From an uncultured Acidobacteriota bacterium (GTDB taxonomy: Bacteria; Acidobacteriota; Terriglobia; Terriglobales; Acidobacteriaceae): DNA of 64,000 nt. How positions within the stretch are numbered: the first letter of the stretch is position 1; each line of letters starts with the position of its first letter. The notes under the pieces are model-generated. The model was given only the letters and a program-made list of their open reading frames with translations, had not been told where the DNA came from and searched no databases. The stretch lies in assembly GCA_903832055.1 (NCBI GenBank), contig CAILAC010000012.1, positions 210,991 to 274,990 on the forward strand, given 5' to 3'. A program made the translations under genes and the position numbers. This document shows, piece after piece, positions 45,075 to 54,707 of the stretch.

Positions 45075-47297
45075 TTACTTCTTTCCTTCGGAGGCTGAAT
45101 CACCTATCCATTGGTCGACCCAGGCGTTTACAGTTTGGTACCAGAGCTGGGAGTTTTGGGGCTTTTGGACCCAGTGGCCTTCGTCGGGAAAGTAGAGCAT
45201 TTTGCTGGGGACTTTGAGGCGCTGGAGTGTAGTGAATAACTGGTAGCTCTCGGAAACATCGAGGCGGTAGTCGAGCTGGCTGTGAATGACTAACGTGGGT
45301 GTCTTGAAGTTCTTTGCTGAGAGCGCAGGTGACCACTTGCGGTAGGGGTTCTCACTGTCCGGCCTGCCATAGTAATCCCAGGGCTTGCCCCCACTGGAGT
45401 TTGGAGCTTTGAATTCCCACTCGTTGAACCATAACTCTTCGGTCGAGCCGTAAGCTGACTCGGGGTTGAACATGCCGTCGTGGGTGACGATGCATTTGAA
45501 GCGGTTGGTGTGGCCGAGGATCCAGTTGGCCATGTAGCCGCCGTAGCTGGCGCCGAGCGCGCACTCGCGATTCTTGTCGATGAAGGGATAGGTCTTCTCG
45601 GCGTAGTCAAGGCCGAGCATCAGGTCAGTAAAGGGTTTGCCGCCCCAGTCGCCGTTGACGCCATCGACGAATGCCTGACCGTAGCCTGTGCTGCCACGGG
45701 GGTTGATCATGATAACTACGTAGCCGTTGGCGGCGAATAACTCGGCATTCCAGCGGTAACTCCAGGCATCGCCCCATGCGCCTTGCGGGCCGCCGTGGAT
45801 GAGAAATTTTACTGGGTATTTTTTGTTGGGGTCGAAGGCTGGGGGGCGGATTAGGAAGCCCTGGACTTTGGTGCCGTCGGCGGCGGGGAACCAGAAGGAT
45901 ACGAGTGGCACCTGCTCGATCTGAGCTAGAAGTTTCTGATTCAGATGAGTTATGGGATAGATTCCGGAGTCAATCTGGGACCGAATGTCAGATTGTCTGA
46001 CTGGTTCGTGAACTGTATCTCCAATTTGAACTATGACTGCCTCAGCTGGGAGATTTGCTTTCATCATGGTTACGACAATCGCTCCTACACCGTCTCGTTC
46101 GACGTCCGTCGGGCGGTTTTTGCGAGTGATAAGATTGAGACCACTAAACTCTCCACCGTCGGCAATTAGACCCGGCTCCAATCCCGGTGACCATAATCCC
46201 AGGTCATAGATATCCTCCTCGCCCTCAACTCCGCTGGTAAAGAAGATTTGCTTTGAGCTTGCACCCCAGGCAAATTCATCCACCCAGCGGTCGAAGTTGG
46301 GCAGTAAGTCTTTAGTCAGCTTTGTCGCTCGGTCATGCAGCGCCAGCCGGAACTTATCGCTCTCGTACCCGGCTCGTGCCTGGCTGCGCCATGCCAGATA
46401 CTTGCCGTCTGGCGAGTAAGCCGGGCTGAGGTCGCCGCCGGGGCTGGTGCTGATTTTTATTGGCTTAGCGGCGGGGTTGGTTAAGTCTAGGGTGAAGATA
46501 TCGGCGTTGGTGCTGATTGCTGGTTCTTCGTCGAGGTTTTCGGTGAAGGCTAACTCTTTGGAATCGGGTGAGAAGGCAAAGCCGCCGTCGCCGCCGAGCG
46601 AAAAGGGTGGCACGTCGTGGGTATCATTGGGAGTCAGGTCGCGGATGGAGCCGGTATCCACAGTTAACTCGAATAAGTGGCTGCGCTTGTCGCCGGTAAA
46701 TGCATTCCAGTGTTTGTAGAGCAGGTGGTCAAAGATGCGGGCTTTGACTTTGCTGGTTGCCTGGGTGGTATCGCGGTCGAGGGTGCACTTTGCCGCGTCC
46801 GGGTGCTCGGGGGCGATGGCGGGGCAGTCGGGGTAGACCTGGGCGGTGAAGACGATGGTTTTGCCGTCGGGGGACCAGAGGGCATTGTCCGCATCGAGGT
46901 CGAAGCTCTTGCCCTGCGGCTTGGCGTTGGTCGTTGCACCGCTGGAGGAGTCAAAGTCCGCGACCCAGATCTGCTGGCTGCCGGCGCGGCTGGAGAGAAA
47001 CAGCAGTCGCTTGCCGTCGTGGGAGAAGCGGGCGCTGCCGTCGCCGGGCTCGGTACCCTCGACGCGCTTTGCTTCCCCGCCGGCGATTGCCTGCAGCCAG
47101 AGGGTATTGGTCTTGCTGTCTTTTGAGAGGTCAACGTCGGTGACCGAGTAAAGCAGCCATTTGCCGTCGGGCGAGACGTCGGTGGAGCCGAGCCGGCGCA
47201 TCTGCATCATGTCCTGAAAAGTCATGGGGCGTTTTGTCTGAGCAGCGACGGGGAGAGCGGTAAGTGCCAGGAGAATGACGGCGAGTGCGGTGCGCAT
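45075..47297 (-). CDS. Secreted S9 family peptidase (prolyl-oligopeptidase type)
   Basis: A 740-aa exported serine peptidase. ATG 47297 with GAGAGG six bases upstream starts a signal peptide ending ...PVAAQTK. The N-terminal seven-bladed beta-propeller (~40-430) contains WD40-like TolB repeats (DVSPDGKWLLYSV; ARFSHDGKRLLFLSS; ALWSPDGKTIVFTA). The C-terminal alpha/beta-hydrolase (~470-735) has LIHGGPQGAWGD, the nucleophile elbow GASYGGYMANW, Asp in IHSQLDYRLDV and His in DEGHWV. Dipeptidyl/acylaminoacyl-peptidase activity is expected. A frame of another 200 residues upstream is antisense or linker noise and was excluded. Confidence 0.94.
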   Translation of the reverse strand: MRTALAVILLALTALPVAAQTKRPMTFQDMMQMRRLGSTDVSPDGKWLLYSVTDVDLSKDSKTNTLWLQAIAGGEAKRVEGTEPGDGSARFSHDGKRLLFLSSRAGSQQIWVADFDSSSGATTNAKPQGKSFDLDADNALWSPDGKTIVFTAQVYPDCPAIAPEHPDAAKCTLDRDTTQATSKVKARIFDHLLYKHWNAFTGDKRSHLFELTVDTGSIRDLTPNDTHDVPPFSLGGDGGFAFSPDSKELAFTENLDEEPAISTNADIFTLDLTNPAAKPIKISTSPGGDLSPAYSPDGKYLAWRSQARAGYESDKFRLALHDRATKLTKDLLPNFDRWVDEFAWGASSKQIFFTSGVEGEEDIYDLGLWSPGLEPGLIADGGEFSGLNLITRKNRPTDVERDGVGAIVVTMMKANLPAEAVIVQIGDTVHEPVRQSDIRSQIDSGIYPITHLNQKLLAQIEQVPLVSFWFPAADGTKVQGFLIRPPAFDPNKKYPVKFLIHGGPQGAWGDAWSYRWNAELFAANGYVVIMINPRGSTGYGQAFVDGVNGDWGGKPFTDLMLGLDYAEKTYPFIDKNRECALGASYGGYMANWILGHTNRFKCIVTHDGMFNPESAYGSTEELWFNEWEFKAPNSSGGKPWDYYGRPDSENPYRKWSPALSAKNFKTPTLVIHSQLDYRLDVSESYQLFTTLQRLKVPSKMLYFPDEGHWVQKPQNSQLWYQTVNAWVDQWIGDSASEGKK

Positions 47298-47419
47298 GCG
47301 TGGGCCTCTCATTGCCGGTGACTTGGCTGGAAAGAGAAGTTTACCGCCTCGGAGAGCGAGTGTGAGTGTGAAGTGTGAAAGGCAACGGCGGCGACAGGCG
47401 GGCTGTTGGGATTCCCTCG

Positions 47420-47445
47420 TCCAGGAAGCGGGACAAGGGGCACCC
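47420..47445. repeat. Dispersed intergenic repeat copy
   Basis: CAGGAAGCGGGACAAGGGGC followed by ACCC matches the copies at 26014-26044 and 32784-32813. It lies in the gap downstream of the kinase-like gene. Confidence 0.6.
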
Positions 47446-47490
47446 AGACTGGATGAATCACGGGCAGGTGGGCCAGGGCAATGGAGGGGG

Positions 47491-49638
47491 CTAGCTAATG
47501 GGCAGGTCAATGAGGATGGCTGCGCCAGAGGGGGAGGTGTTGATGGCGGTGATATTGCCGCGGTGTTCGCGGACGATGGCGGCGCAAAGGCTGAGACCGA
47601 TGCCGGTGGCGTCGTTGCCCGAGAAACCGGTGGAGAGGGAGTCGAAGGCTTTTTCTGAGTAGGCAAAAGGCGGGCCGGAGTGGCCGATGAGGACGGTGGC
47701 GCGGGCATCCTCCTGCGTGATTTCGACGCGAATAGCCTTCTCGTGATTGGCGCCGACGCGCAGAACGCTGTCAATGGCCCACTGCATGGCGTGACGCAGG
47801 GCCTGGCGGATCTGGTTGGGATTGCCAAAGACGGGCGAGAGAGCGGGGGCGACGGAGAGGCGGAATTCGATGGAGTGGCGGAGGAAGTCGGGGCGCTGCA
47901 GTTGTTCAATATCGGCGACGAGATCAGTAAGCGAGAAGGCGTTATAGCGCTCTGAGCTGAGCTGCGAGAAGCGGGCCAGGCGGCCGAGGATGCCTTTCAT
48001 ACGGCGGGCTTCGACGGAAATGGCCTCTGCGCTGCGGAGGTCATCTGGGACGAGGCCGGAATCCTCGAGCAGGGCGGCGTAGCCGAGGATGACGGTGAGG
48101 GGATTGTTCAGTTGCTGGGCGACGTTTGCTGCCATCTGGCCGACGCCGGCGAAGCGTTCTGACTCGATGAGCTTGCCAAGCATCATGGCCTGGGCGCGGG
48201 CGGCCTGGAGGCGACCGGCGAGGATTTCGAGAGGCAGCAGGTCGTCTGCTCTGAGGGTTTCAATGGGCACGCGGGGGTCAGAGAGCAGCAGGGCGCCCTC
48301 GACGGAGTTGTCGGGCCCGAGCATGGGGACTGCGCCGATGCGGGTGAGGTGCAGGCGCTCAAGGTCATCGCCCGGAGTGAGCCAGGGTGTCAGGTCGAGG
48401 CTGAGGTTACGGTTGAGCTGAACGGCTTGTTCTTCATCGGCGAGGTCAATGCTGGCAAGGTCAATGCCGGCGAATTCATTGCCGAATGGGCTATCGCCAG
48501 CCTGGTTGGTGTCTTGCACGAGCGCGAGGGCGTCGGAGGCAAAGCTGGACGCGGGAAGTCGCCGGGCCAGGGTGTCAAGGGCTCCGGCAGTTGCGCCATC
48601 CATGCCGGCATAGCCCGCAACAGCGAGGCCGGTGCTGCCAGAGGGCACGAGGAGGGCAACGGCGGCGAAGCGGCTGTGCTGCGCAATCATGGCGCAGAGC
48701 TGGGTAGCGCCGCGGTCAAATTCATCGAGGCTGCGGGCAGTGAGGGATTGGCGGCCGTAGGCTTCGAGTTCGAGGCGCACGCGGTGTTCGCGGCGTCGCG
48801 CGGCCTGATTCTTTTCAATTTCATCTTCAAGGACGAGCAGTATGAGGCCAATCGCAACCACAACCTTGCCCAGAATGACGGCTCGGTCCAGGACGAGGTC
48901 TGTGAATCCCATGAGGGAGTCGGGGTTATAGGCGGGTAGGAGCAGGAAGGGCGGCAAGGCCCAGGCGATGAATCCTCCGGTGGCGAAGAGAACCCCCGGC
49001 GAGAGCCGCCGGTAGCTGTAGACGATGAGCAGGGCCGTCATCAGCATGTTTCCGGATTGGACAACGAGCAGGGGCCAATAGGCGTCTCCGTGGATGAGAG
49101 CCGGGATGCAAAGGCCACCGCCGACGCCGACCAGGAGGGTCGCGATCCAGATGGGGATTGCGCCTTTCTGGAGGCTCCAAAGAAAGGACACGCCCGCTGC
49201 CCAGACGGCAAGCAAGCTATACACTGCCAGCCACATCCCGGAAGCCGCATGACCCGACTGGGGGTTGCCGGTCAGATAGGGATGAAGGCTGTAATAGAGG
49301 ACCGAGTATGCCACCAGCGGGATGGCATAGGGCACTGCGAAGAGAATTCGGAAGCGGCCCAGGCGAAAACTGAGGGGCGAAAGCGACGCCAGGAAGAGGG
49401 TGGAGCTGAGCATCAGGGCTGTTTCGCCGACGGTATTAAGCCAGATCGAAGCAGTGCTGTGCGGGCTTGTCCCGGATTGGCCCGCGATCCCGGCAAGGAC
49501 TGCCTGCAACTCAGCGCAACCCAGGGCCAGAATCCACAAGAGAGTGCGCACACTGCGGAAGCGCGAATGCAGATAGGCGAAAGCCAGCATCAGAGCAGCG
49601 ATCAGTACAGCGGCCGGTATCTGAAAGTCATTCGTCAT
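47491..49638 (-). CDS. Membrane histidine-kinase-like protein, predicted pseudokinase
   Basis: A 715-aa protein: about seven N-terminal transmembrane helices (~5-275), a short coiled linker (EIEKNQAARRREHRVRLELEAYGRQ), a GAF-like domain (~300-470), a dimerisation segment (~490-560) and a HATPase fold (~590-715). The phospho-acceptor H-box, normally HELNNPL, reads VAQQLNNPL, so residue 508 is Gln. The N-box is altered (RHAMQWA), and the G1 Asp is His653 (IGHSGPP), although GIGLSL (G2) is kept. The layout resembles the PrsK-type kinases of exopolysaccharide/PEP-CTERM systems. It probably senses and signals by protein contact instead of phosphotransfer. No response regulator is adjacent. Confidence 0.82.
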   Translation of the reverse strand: MTNDFQIPAAVLIAALMLAFAYLHSRFRSVRTLLWILALGCAELQAVLAGIAGQSGTSPHSTASIWLNTVGETALMLSSTLFLASLSPLSFRLGRFRILFAVPYAIPLVAYSVLYYSLHPYLTGNPQSGHAASGMWLAVYSLLAVWAAGVSFLWSLQKGAIPIWIATLLVGVGGGLCIPALIHGDAYWPLLVVQSGNMLMTALLIVYSYRRLSPGVLFATGGFIAWALPPFLLLPAYNPDSLMGFTDLVLDRAVILGKVVVAIGLILLVLEDEIEKNQAARRREHRVRLELEAYGRQSLTARSLDEFDRGATQLCAMIAQHSRFAAVALLVPSGSTGLAVAGYAGMDGATAGALDTLARRLPASSFASDALALVQDTNQAGDSPFGNEFAGIDLASIDLADEEQAVQLNRNLSLDLTPWLTPGDDLERLHLTRIGAVPMLGPDNSVEGALLLSDPRVPIETLRADDLLPLEILAGRLQAARAQAMMLGKLIESERFAGVGQMAANVAQQLNNPLTVILGYAALLEDSGLVPDDLRSAEAISVEARRMKGILGRLARFSQLSSERYNAFSLTDLVADIEQLQRPDFLRHSIEFRLSVAPALSPVFGNPNQIRQALRHAMQWAIDSVLRVGANHEKAIRVEITQEDARATVLIGHSGPPFAYSEKAFDSLSTGFSGNDATGIGLSLCAAIVREHRGNITAINTSPSGAAILIDLPIS

Positions 49639-49959
49639 GGCAGCTGACAGCTGACTCCTTGGCTGTTTGGACGAGCCAGGCGGCGATGGGCGACCCGGCA
49701 GAGGACGGAATTCGTTGAAATACGTTTCAGTTGACGACCGGCGGCCGCTTCGTAAGCCTGAAAATGGCCTTGTCTGGCAAGGAAACCACGCGGGCGCTGC
49801 TTCGTCTACATGGAACCATGAAGGAGAACCGTTTCACTGATGGTGCGAAAAAACGAAATCTCACTTCAAGCCCCATCAGTATGATGCTGCTTAACGGGTG
49901 ATAAGCCTATGCGTCTAAAGTGGTACGGGGAAATGGAGTTGATTGGATTGGGCATTCTG

Positions 49960-50925
49960 ATGGAGAACTACAGGCGTAGGCGGGGGGCGATTGTGCCAGT
50001 GAAGCAGGTATTGGGTTTGGTGATGGCCATGCTTGTGGCCGGAGTGCTGCTGGCACCGTCGGCGCTGGCAAAGGACCAGAAGAAGAAAGACGAGAAGCCG
50101 ACTGTTTCCTACACGCCGATGCCGCTCGATTCAGGCTATGGACCGATGGATATTGCCGAGCCCAAGATCGCTGTGGAGGAGATCATCAAGCGGTTTACAG
50201 CAAAGGAGAGCGGCTTTCGCGAGGCGCTGAACCACTACACATACCGCCGAGCTGTGCGGGTGCAGACAGTGGATGATGACGGCAAGGTGGATGGAGAATA
50301 TTTCCAGGTGGATGACGTCATCTTTGACCCGAAGGGCAAACGCACGGAGAGGGTCGTGAATGCGCCGCCGAATACGCTGGAGCGGATTGCGATGAGTCCA
50401 GCAGATTTTCAGGATATTCAGGAGCGGCTGCCCTTTGTGCTGACCAAAGAGGACGTGGGCCAGTACGACCTGAAGTATGTGGGCAAACAGACGGTCGATG
50501 AGGTGCCCTGCTACGTTTTTGAAGTGTCGCCAAAAGTGATCGAGAAGAACAAGCGCTACTTCCAGGGCAAGATCTGGGTGGACGCCGACGAGTTTGAGAT
50601 TGTGGTCACGAGCGGGAAGAACGTTCCTGACGACCTGCGCAAAGGGCATGAGGACCTGTCGATTCCGTTCACGACGTATCGCGAGCAGATTGACGGGGCA
50701 AACTGGTTTCCGACCTATACCAAAGGCGACGGGGTGCTGCATTTTCCGGGCGGAAGCGGATATCTTTCACAAGACGTGCACCTGCGGCAGACGGTGAAGT
50801 ACACGGATTACAAGCAGTTTGGGACCGAGACAAAGATTATTTACGACGGCAAAGAGATTTCAAATACGCCGGAGAGCGACCCTGGCGGACCGGTAACACC
50901 GCCGGTGGTGGTCAAGCCGAAGTAG
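49960..50925 (+). CDS. Exported LolA-like/outer-membrane-lipoprotein-sorting-like protein
   Basis: A 321-aa protein with an Arg-rich N-terminus and a hydrophobic signal helix (VLGLVMAMLVAGVLLAPSALAKDQ). The mature part has the curved beta-sheet pattern of LolA-related proteins: ALNHYTYRRAVRVQTVDDDGKVDGEYFQ, then KYVGKQTVDEVPCYVFEVSPK, then FQGKIWVDADEFEIVVTSG. It carries no lipobox. The role is unknown; it could carry hydrophobic molecules in the periplasm. Starts at ATG 49909 or GTG 49993/49999 are also possible; 49960 keeps a complete positively charged signal peptide. Confidence 0.7.
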   Translation: MENYRRRRGAIVPVKQVLGLVMAMLVAGVLLAPSALAKDQKKKDEKPTVSYTPMPLDSGYGPMDIAEPKIAVEEIIKRFTAKESGFREALNHYTYRRAVRVQTVDDDGKVDGEYFQVDDVIFDPKGKRTERVVNAPPNTLERIAMSPADFQDIQERLPFVLTKEDVGQYDLKYVGKQTVDEVPCYVFEVSPKVIEKNKRYFQGKIWVDADEFEIVVTSGKNVPDDLRKGHEDLSIPFTTYREQIDGANWFPTYTKGDGVLHFPGGSGYLSQDVHLRQTVKYTDYKQFGTETKIIYDGKEISNTPESDPGGPVTPPVVVKPK

Positions 50926-50986
50926 GGGCGGGGTGCGAGTGGTTTCGCCGGGTGAGTATCTGGCCGTGCTCACCGGTAACTGACAA

Positions 50987-52450
50987 TTACGCGTTGATGG
51001 CGAGGCCCTCGACTGCGCCGTAGGCGTCAAGCATCGCTTCGCTCAGCGTGGGGTGGGCGTGGATTGTGTAAAGGAGCTCATCGACGGTGGCTTCGAGGTC
51101 CATGGCGACGACTGCTTCTGAAATGATTTCGGTGGCAGAGGGACCGATGATGTGAACGCCGAGGATTTCGCCATACTGGGCGTCGGCGACGATTTTGACG
51201 AAGCCGGAGTGGGCGTCAACGATGGAGGCCTTGGAGTTGCCGCCGAAGGGGAACTTGCCGATTTTGATTTCCTGGCCGTTTTTTGCGGCCCGCTCGCGGG
51301 CTGCGGCTTCAGTTAATCCCACCGACCCGATCTGAGGCTCGGTGTAGGTGCAGCCCGGGATGCGACGGTGATTGATGGGGCGGAAGGGGCGGCCTGCAAT
51401 GCTGGCGACGGCGACCATTCCGGCCATGCCGCCGACATGGGCGAGCTGGGGCATGCCGAGGACGATGTCGCCGACGGCGTAGATACCCGGCTCGGCGGTC
51501 TGCATGGCGGTGTCAGTCTTGAGGAAGCCGCGCTCGGTTTCGATTTTGGTGGTTTCGAGGCCGATGTTTGCGGTGCGGGGGGCGCGGCCGACGGCGACGA
51601 GGACTTTCTCGGCTTCTTTAATCACGGTTTTGCCGTTCTGGTCAGTGAAAGTGACGCGGACTCCGCTCTCGGTCTTTTCCACGGATTCAACCTTGGCGCT
51701 GGTATTGACGTCGATGCCGCGTTTTTTGAAGGCGCGGGCCAGCTCCTTCGAGATTTCTTCATCTTCGACGGGGACAAGGCGGGGCAGGAACTCGACGATG
51801 GTGATCTCAGTGCCGAGGCTGCGGAAGAGCGAGCTGAATTCGACGCCGACGGCTCCCGCTCCGATGACGATGAGAGATTTGGGGACCGACTCAAGGGTCA
51901 GTATCTCCATGTTGGTAAGGATGCGGTCGTCAGGGGTGAGGCCGGGAAGCATCTTGGCGTCGGAGCCGGTCGCGACGATAACGTTTCTGGCCTGAACCTG
52001 CGTAGGCTCGTCCGAGCCGGGTGCGCTCACGCTGACGGTATGAATGCTGTCTTTGGCAGGGCCGGTGAGGCGACCATAACCGGGAAGCACGGTGACCTTG
52101 TTCTTCTTCATGAGGAAATCAAGGCCCTTGACGTGCTTGGTGATGATGGCATTTTTGCGGGCCAGCATGTTGGGCCAGTTGATGACCGGCGTGCCGATAC
52201 CGTCGATGCCGTAGTCGGCCGCGCTCTTGATGAAATCCCAGATTTCGGCGGAAAAGAGCAGGGCCTTGGTGGGGATGCAGCCCCAGTGGAGGCAGGTGCC
52301 GCCGAGTTTGGGGGAGGCATCGATGAGCGCCACTTTCAGGCCGAACTGCCCGGCGCGGATGGCCGCGGTGTAACCGGCGGGGCCGCCGCCGAGGATCGCG
52401 ATGTCGTAAATGGTCTCTGCCACAACTTGGTCTGCCAAGGGAAACTCCAT
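50987..52450 (-). CDS. lpdA: Dihydrolipoamide dehydrogenase
   Basis: A 487-aa flavoprotein disulfide reductase, the E3 component of 2-oxoacid dehydrogenase complexes. FAD-binding AILGGGPAGYTAAIRAGQ, redox disulfide GGTCLHWGCIPTKALL (CxxxxC), NAD-binding VIGAGAVGVEFSSLFRSLGTEIT, YAVGDIVLGMPQLAHVG and the C-terminal active-site HAHPTLSEAM are all present. His follows the first Cys (LHWGC) in place of the common LNVGC/LNRGC. Start ATG 52450 places the FAD motif ~17 residues in. No E1 or E2 gene is adjacent, so it may serve several complexes. Confidence 0.95.
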   Translation of the reverse strand: MEFPLADQVVAETIYDIAILGGGPAGYTAAIRAGQFGLKVALIDASPKLGGTCLHWGCIPTKALLFSAEIWDFIKSAADYGIDGIGTPVINWPNMLARKNAIITKHVKGLDFLMKKNKVTVLPGYGRLTGPAKDSIHTVSVSAPGSDEPTQVQARNVIVATGSDAKMLPGLTPDDRILTNMEILTLESVPKSLIVIGAGAVGVEFSSLFRSLGTEITIVEFLPRLVPVEDEEISKELARAFKKRGIDVNTSAKVESVEKTESGVRVTFTDQNGKTVIKEAEKVLVAVGRAPRTANIGLETTKIETERGFLKTDTAMQTAEPGIYAVGDIVLGMPQLAHVGGMAGMVAVASIAGRPFRPINHRRIPGCTYTEPQIGSVGLTEAAARERAAKNGQEIKIGKFPFGGNSKASIVDAHSGFVKIVADAQYGEILGVHIIGPSATEIISEAVVAMDLEATVDELLYTIHAHPTLSEAMLDAYGAVEGLAINA

Positions 52451-52520
52451 TCCAGGCGCCGCCGCGTGTTTTGGGCCGCACCCCTTCAGTCTAAAGGATT
52501 GCAAAAACCGTCCGGAGGGT

Positions 52521-52955
52521 TCAGGGCAGCGATTTGAGGTCAGGTGAGCGCCAGCCGAGGCGGGCGGCAGTGTCTTTGACGACGTCGCCGGAGTAGTACT
52601 CGTTGTGCAGGGCGCGGGCCTCGCCATAGTTGGCTACGGCGAGCTGGGCGGCGGCCAGGCTTGTGGATGGTTTTTGGGTGTGCAGCAGGTGGTCAACGAT
52701 GCGAAGCCAGAAGCGGGTGAGGGTTTCGTGGTAGCCGGAAGTGGGAGTGTTTTGGCCGCCGACGGATAGGTTGAAGCTCTGAATGCGATGGCGCATGAGC
52801 GGCAGCACGGCGTCATAGCTTGATCCGTGGAGATACCAGGCCGCAGCGGCGACGTGGGCGCCATGGGTCCACTCATACTTGTCGAGGGTGCCGTCTTCGA
52901 AGGCTTGGAGGAATCGGGCTAACGCTTCGGGAGTGGCCAGGTGTTCGGGGCGCAT
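52521..52955 (-). CDS. Conserved hypothetical protein with HxxxH-like motifs
   Basis: A 144-aa, mostly helical soluble protein. A WTHGAHVAAAAWYLHG segment (~30-45) and SGYHETLTRFWLRIVDHLL (~75-95) contain conserved-looking His/Glu residues that could bind metal. I recognise similar unnamed proteins that begin with FLQAFEDGTL...EWTHxAH, but no function is attached. It lies 70 bp upstream of lpdA on the same strand and may be co-transcribed with it. Confidence 0.75.
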   Translation of the reverse strand: MRPEHLATPEALARFLQAFEDGTLDKYEWTHGAHVAAAAWYLHGSSYDAVLPLMRHRIQSFNLSVGGQNTPTSGYHETLTRFWLRIVDHLLHTQKPSTSLAAAQLAVANYGEARALHNEYYSGDVVKDTAARLGWRSPDLKSLP

Positions 52956-53188
52956 GGATTGAGTTTAATTGCCTGCGGTATTGGCTTGGCTGTATGGAGT
53001 CCCGTCGCTGAAGAATCCCGGCACCGAAAGACCGAACATCCGTAGATGTATGATGAGGTTCTTCCTTTGGCACTATGATTGGGCCGCCGACAGCGCTCGG
53101 ATGTCCGTTCACCAATCCAACCCGGCCGCCCCCAAAGAGACCTGGAAATTGTGGAAGATAGTCAAACTGATACTCCGAGAGGATACTG

Positions 53189-53629
53189 ATGAAGGTATTC
53201 GAAGCTGCACCGAAGACGTCAAAAGCTCAGCTGTTCGGGCGCATTCTGCTTGGAGTCATTCTGACCTACGCTGGAGTGTCGCACCTCACCTTTGCACGGC
53301 AGCCATTTCAGGCGCAGGTACCGCCATGGATTCCACTGAACCCCGATCTTGTGGTCCTGCTGTCGGGTGGTGTGGAGATACTCCTTGGACTTTCCCTGTT
53401 GGTCTTATTTCGGCATAAAGCCTATGTGGGTATGATTGTCGCCCTGTTCTTTGTGGCAATTTTCCCCGGGAATATCGCTCAATATACCGAGCACCGCGCG
53501 GCATTTGGGCTGGAAACGGACACGGCTCGACTCGTACGACTCTTCTTTCAGCCTGCTCTGGTGGCTTGGGCTCTGTGGAGTACAGGCGCCTGGACGGCGC
53601 TCAGGCAGTCCTTGAGCAAGTCCACGTAA
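53189..53629 (+). CDS. DoxX family membrane protein
   Basis: A 146-aa protein with four transmembrane segments and the DoxX/YphA layout: LFGRILLGVILTYAGVSHLTFARQPF, a second helix around LVVLLSGGVEILLGLSLLVLF, then VGMIVALFFVAIFPGNIAQYTEHRAAFG and a last helix ALVAWALWSTG. The FPGN..QY block is typical of the subgroup. Family members include thiosulfate:quinone oxidoreductase subunits and stress proteins; most are unknown. GAGGATA lies before the ATG. Confidence 0.88.
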   Translation: MKVFEAAPKTSKAQLFGRILLGVILTYAGVSHLTFARQPFQAQVPPWIPLNPDLVVLLSGGVEILLGLSLLVLFRHKAYVGMIVALFFVAIFPGNIAQYTEHRAAFGLETDTARLVRLFFQPALVAWALWSTGAWTALRQSLSKST

Positions 53630-53738
53630 GCGATCTGCCACACGCGAGCCTGACCACAGCTTTATTCAAATTGGGATGCCGATGATGCCGAAGGTTCTGA
53701 AGACCGCAGGAGGAAGCTCCCGCTTGTTCATTTGTCTT

Positions 53739-54707
53739 TCATTGCAGGTTGGATAGCGGCTGGGTGATGTGAGTTTGCAGGAGTGCCTGGGCTTTGCAAA
53801 TCGCCTGCCACGAGTCTCCGAAGTCTTCAATCCAGTGGACATCGGGTTCGCGGCGGAACCATGTGAGCTGGCGCTTGGCGTAGTTGCGGTGACCCTGTTG
53901 GGCGGCTGCGATGGCCTCCGCTTCGGACATGGTGCCGTCAAGGACTGCGAGGGCCTGGCGGTAGCCGAGGGATTCGAGGGAGGGAACGCGACCGAATCGC
54001 TGGAGGAGGCTGCGGCTTTCATCGACAAGGCCGTGGGCGAACATGGCAGCGGCGCGCTGGTTGAGGCGGTCGTAGAGAGCAGGGCGGGGCGGATTGAGAC
54101 CAATACGAAGAAGGCGGAAGCCGGTCAGTGGGTCCTTGGGAACAGCAAAGACAACTGAAAGCGGCTGGCCGGTTGCGTAGAGGATTTCGAGGGCGCGGAT
54201 GAGCTTTGGGATATCGTTGGCGTGGATGCGCTGGGCCGACTCAGGATCAAGTTCGCTGAGTAGGCCGTGCAACCAGCCGGGACCGTGCTTTTCGTGGCCT
54301 TTGATGAGAGCATCGCGGGTCTGCTCCTGGCGAATCGGGACGGCATGCAGGCCCTCGGTGAGGGCGCGAAGATAGAGGCCGGTGCCGCCGGTGACGATGG
54401 GCAGGTGGTTACGGCCTGCTATGTCGCGCAACGCGGCGCGGGCGAGGCGGGAGTAGTCGCCGGCAGTGAAGATCTGGTCAGGGTCGGCAACGTCGATGAG
54501 GTGGTGGGGCAGGCGAGCCTGCTCCTCGCGGGAGGGCTTGGCAGAGCCAAGGTCGAGGCCTCGGTAGACGGCGACGGAGTCGCAGCTGATGATTTCGCCG
54601 TCAAATTGCTCTCCCAGAGCGAGGGAGAGAGCGGTTTTGCCACTGCCGGTGGGGCCGAGGATGAGGACAGCGAGGGGATCCTGATCGTGACGATGACTGG
54701 TTACCAC
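53739..54707 (-). CDS. miaA: tRNA dimethylallyltransferase
   Basis: A 322-aa enzyme adding a dimethylallyl group to A37 of tRNAs that read UNN codons. P-loop LILGPTGSGKTALSLAL, ISCDSVAVYRGLDLGSAKPS, IVTGGTGLYLRALTEGL, LDPESAQRIHANDIPKLIRALE and the C-terminal RNYAKRQLTWFR motif are all present. The start is GTG 54707 in GTGGTAA, overlapping the stop of the upstream small membrane protein, with GGTGG as ribosome site. The in-frame ATG at 54764 lies inside that upstream gene and is less likely. Confidence 0.95.
   Translation of the reverse strand: MVTSHRHDQDPLAVLILGPTGSGKTALSLALGEQFDGEIISCDSVAVYRGLDLGSAKPSREEQARLPHHLIDVADPDQIFTAGDYSRLARAALRDIAGRNHLPIVTGGTGLYLRALTEGLHAVPIRQEQTRDALIKGHEKHGPGWLHGLLSELDPESAQRIHANDIPKLIRALEILYATGQPLSVVFAVPKDPLTGFRLLRIGLNPPRPALYDRLNQRAAAMFAHGLVDESRSLLQRFGRVPSLESLGYRQALAVLDGTMSEAEAIAAAQQGHRNYAKRQLTWFRREPDVHWIEDFGDSWQAICKAQALLQTHITQPLSNLQ

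Noticed and set aside
51368-52537. 389-codon open frame on the forward strand
   Set aside because: Antisense to lpdA; its composition (Gly/Asp-rich runs) is the mirror of the real gene and it has no recognisable domain.
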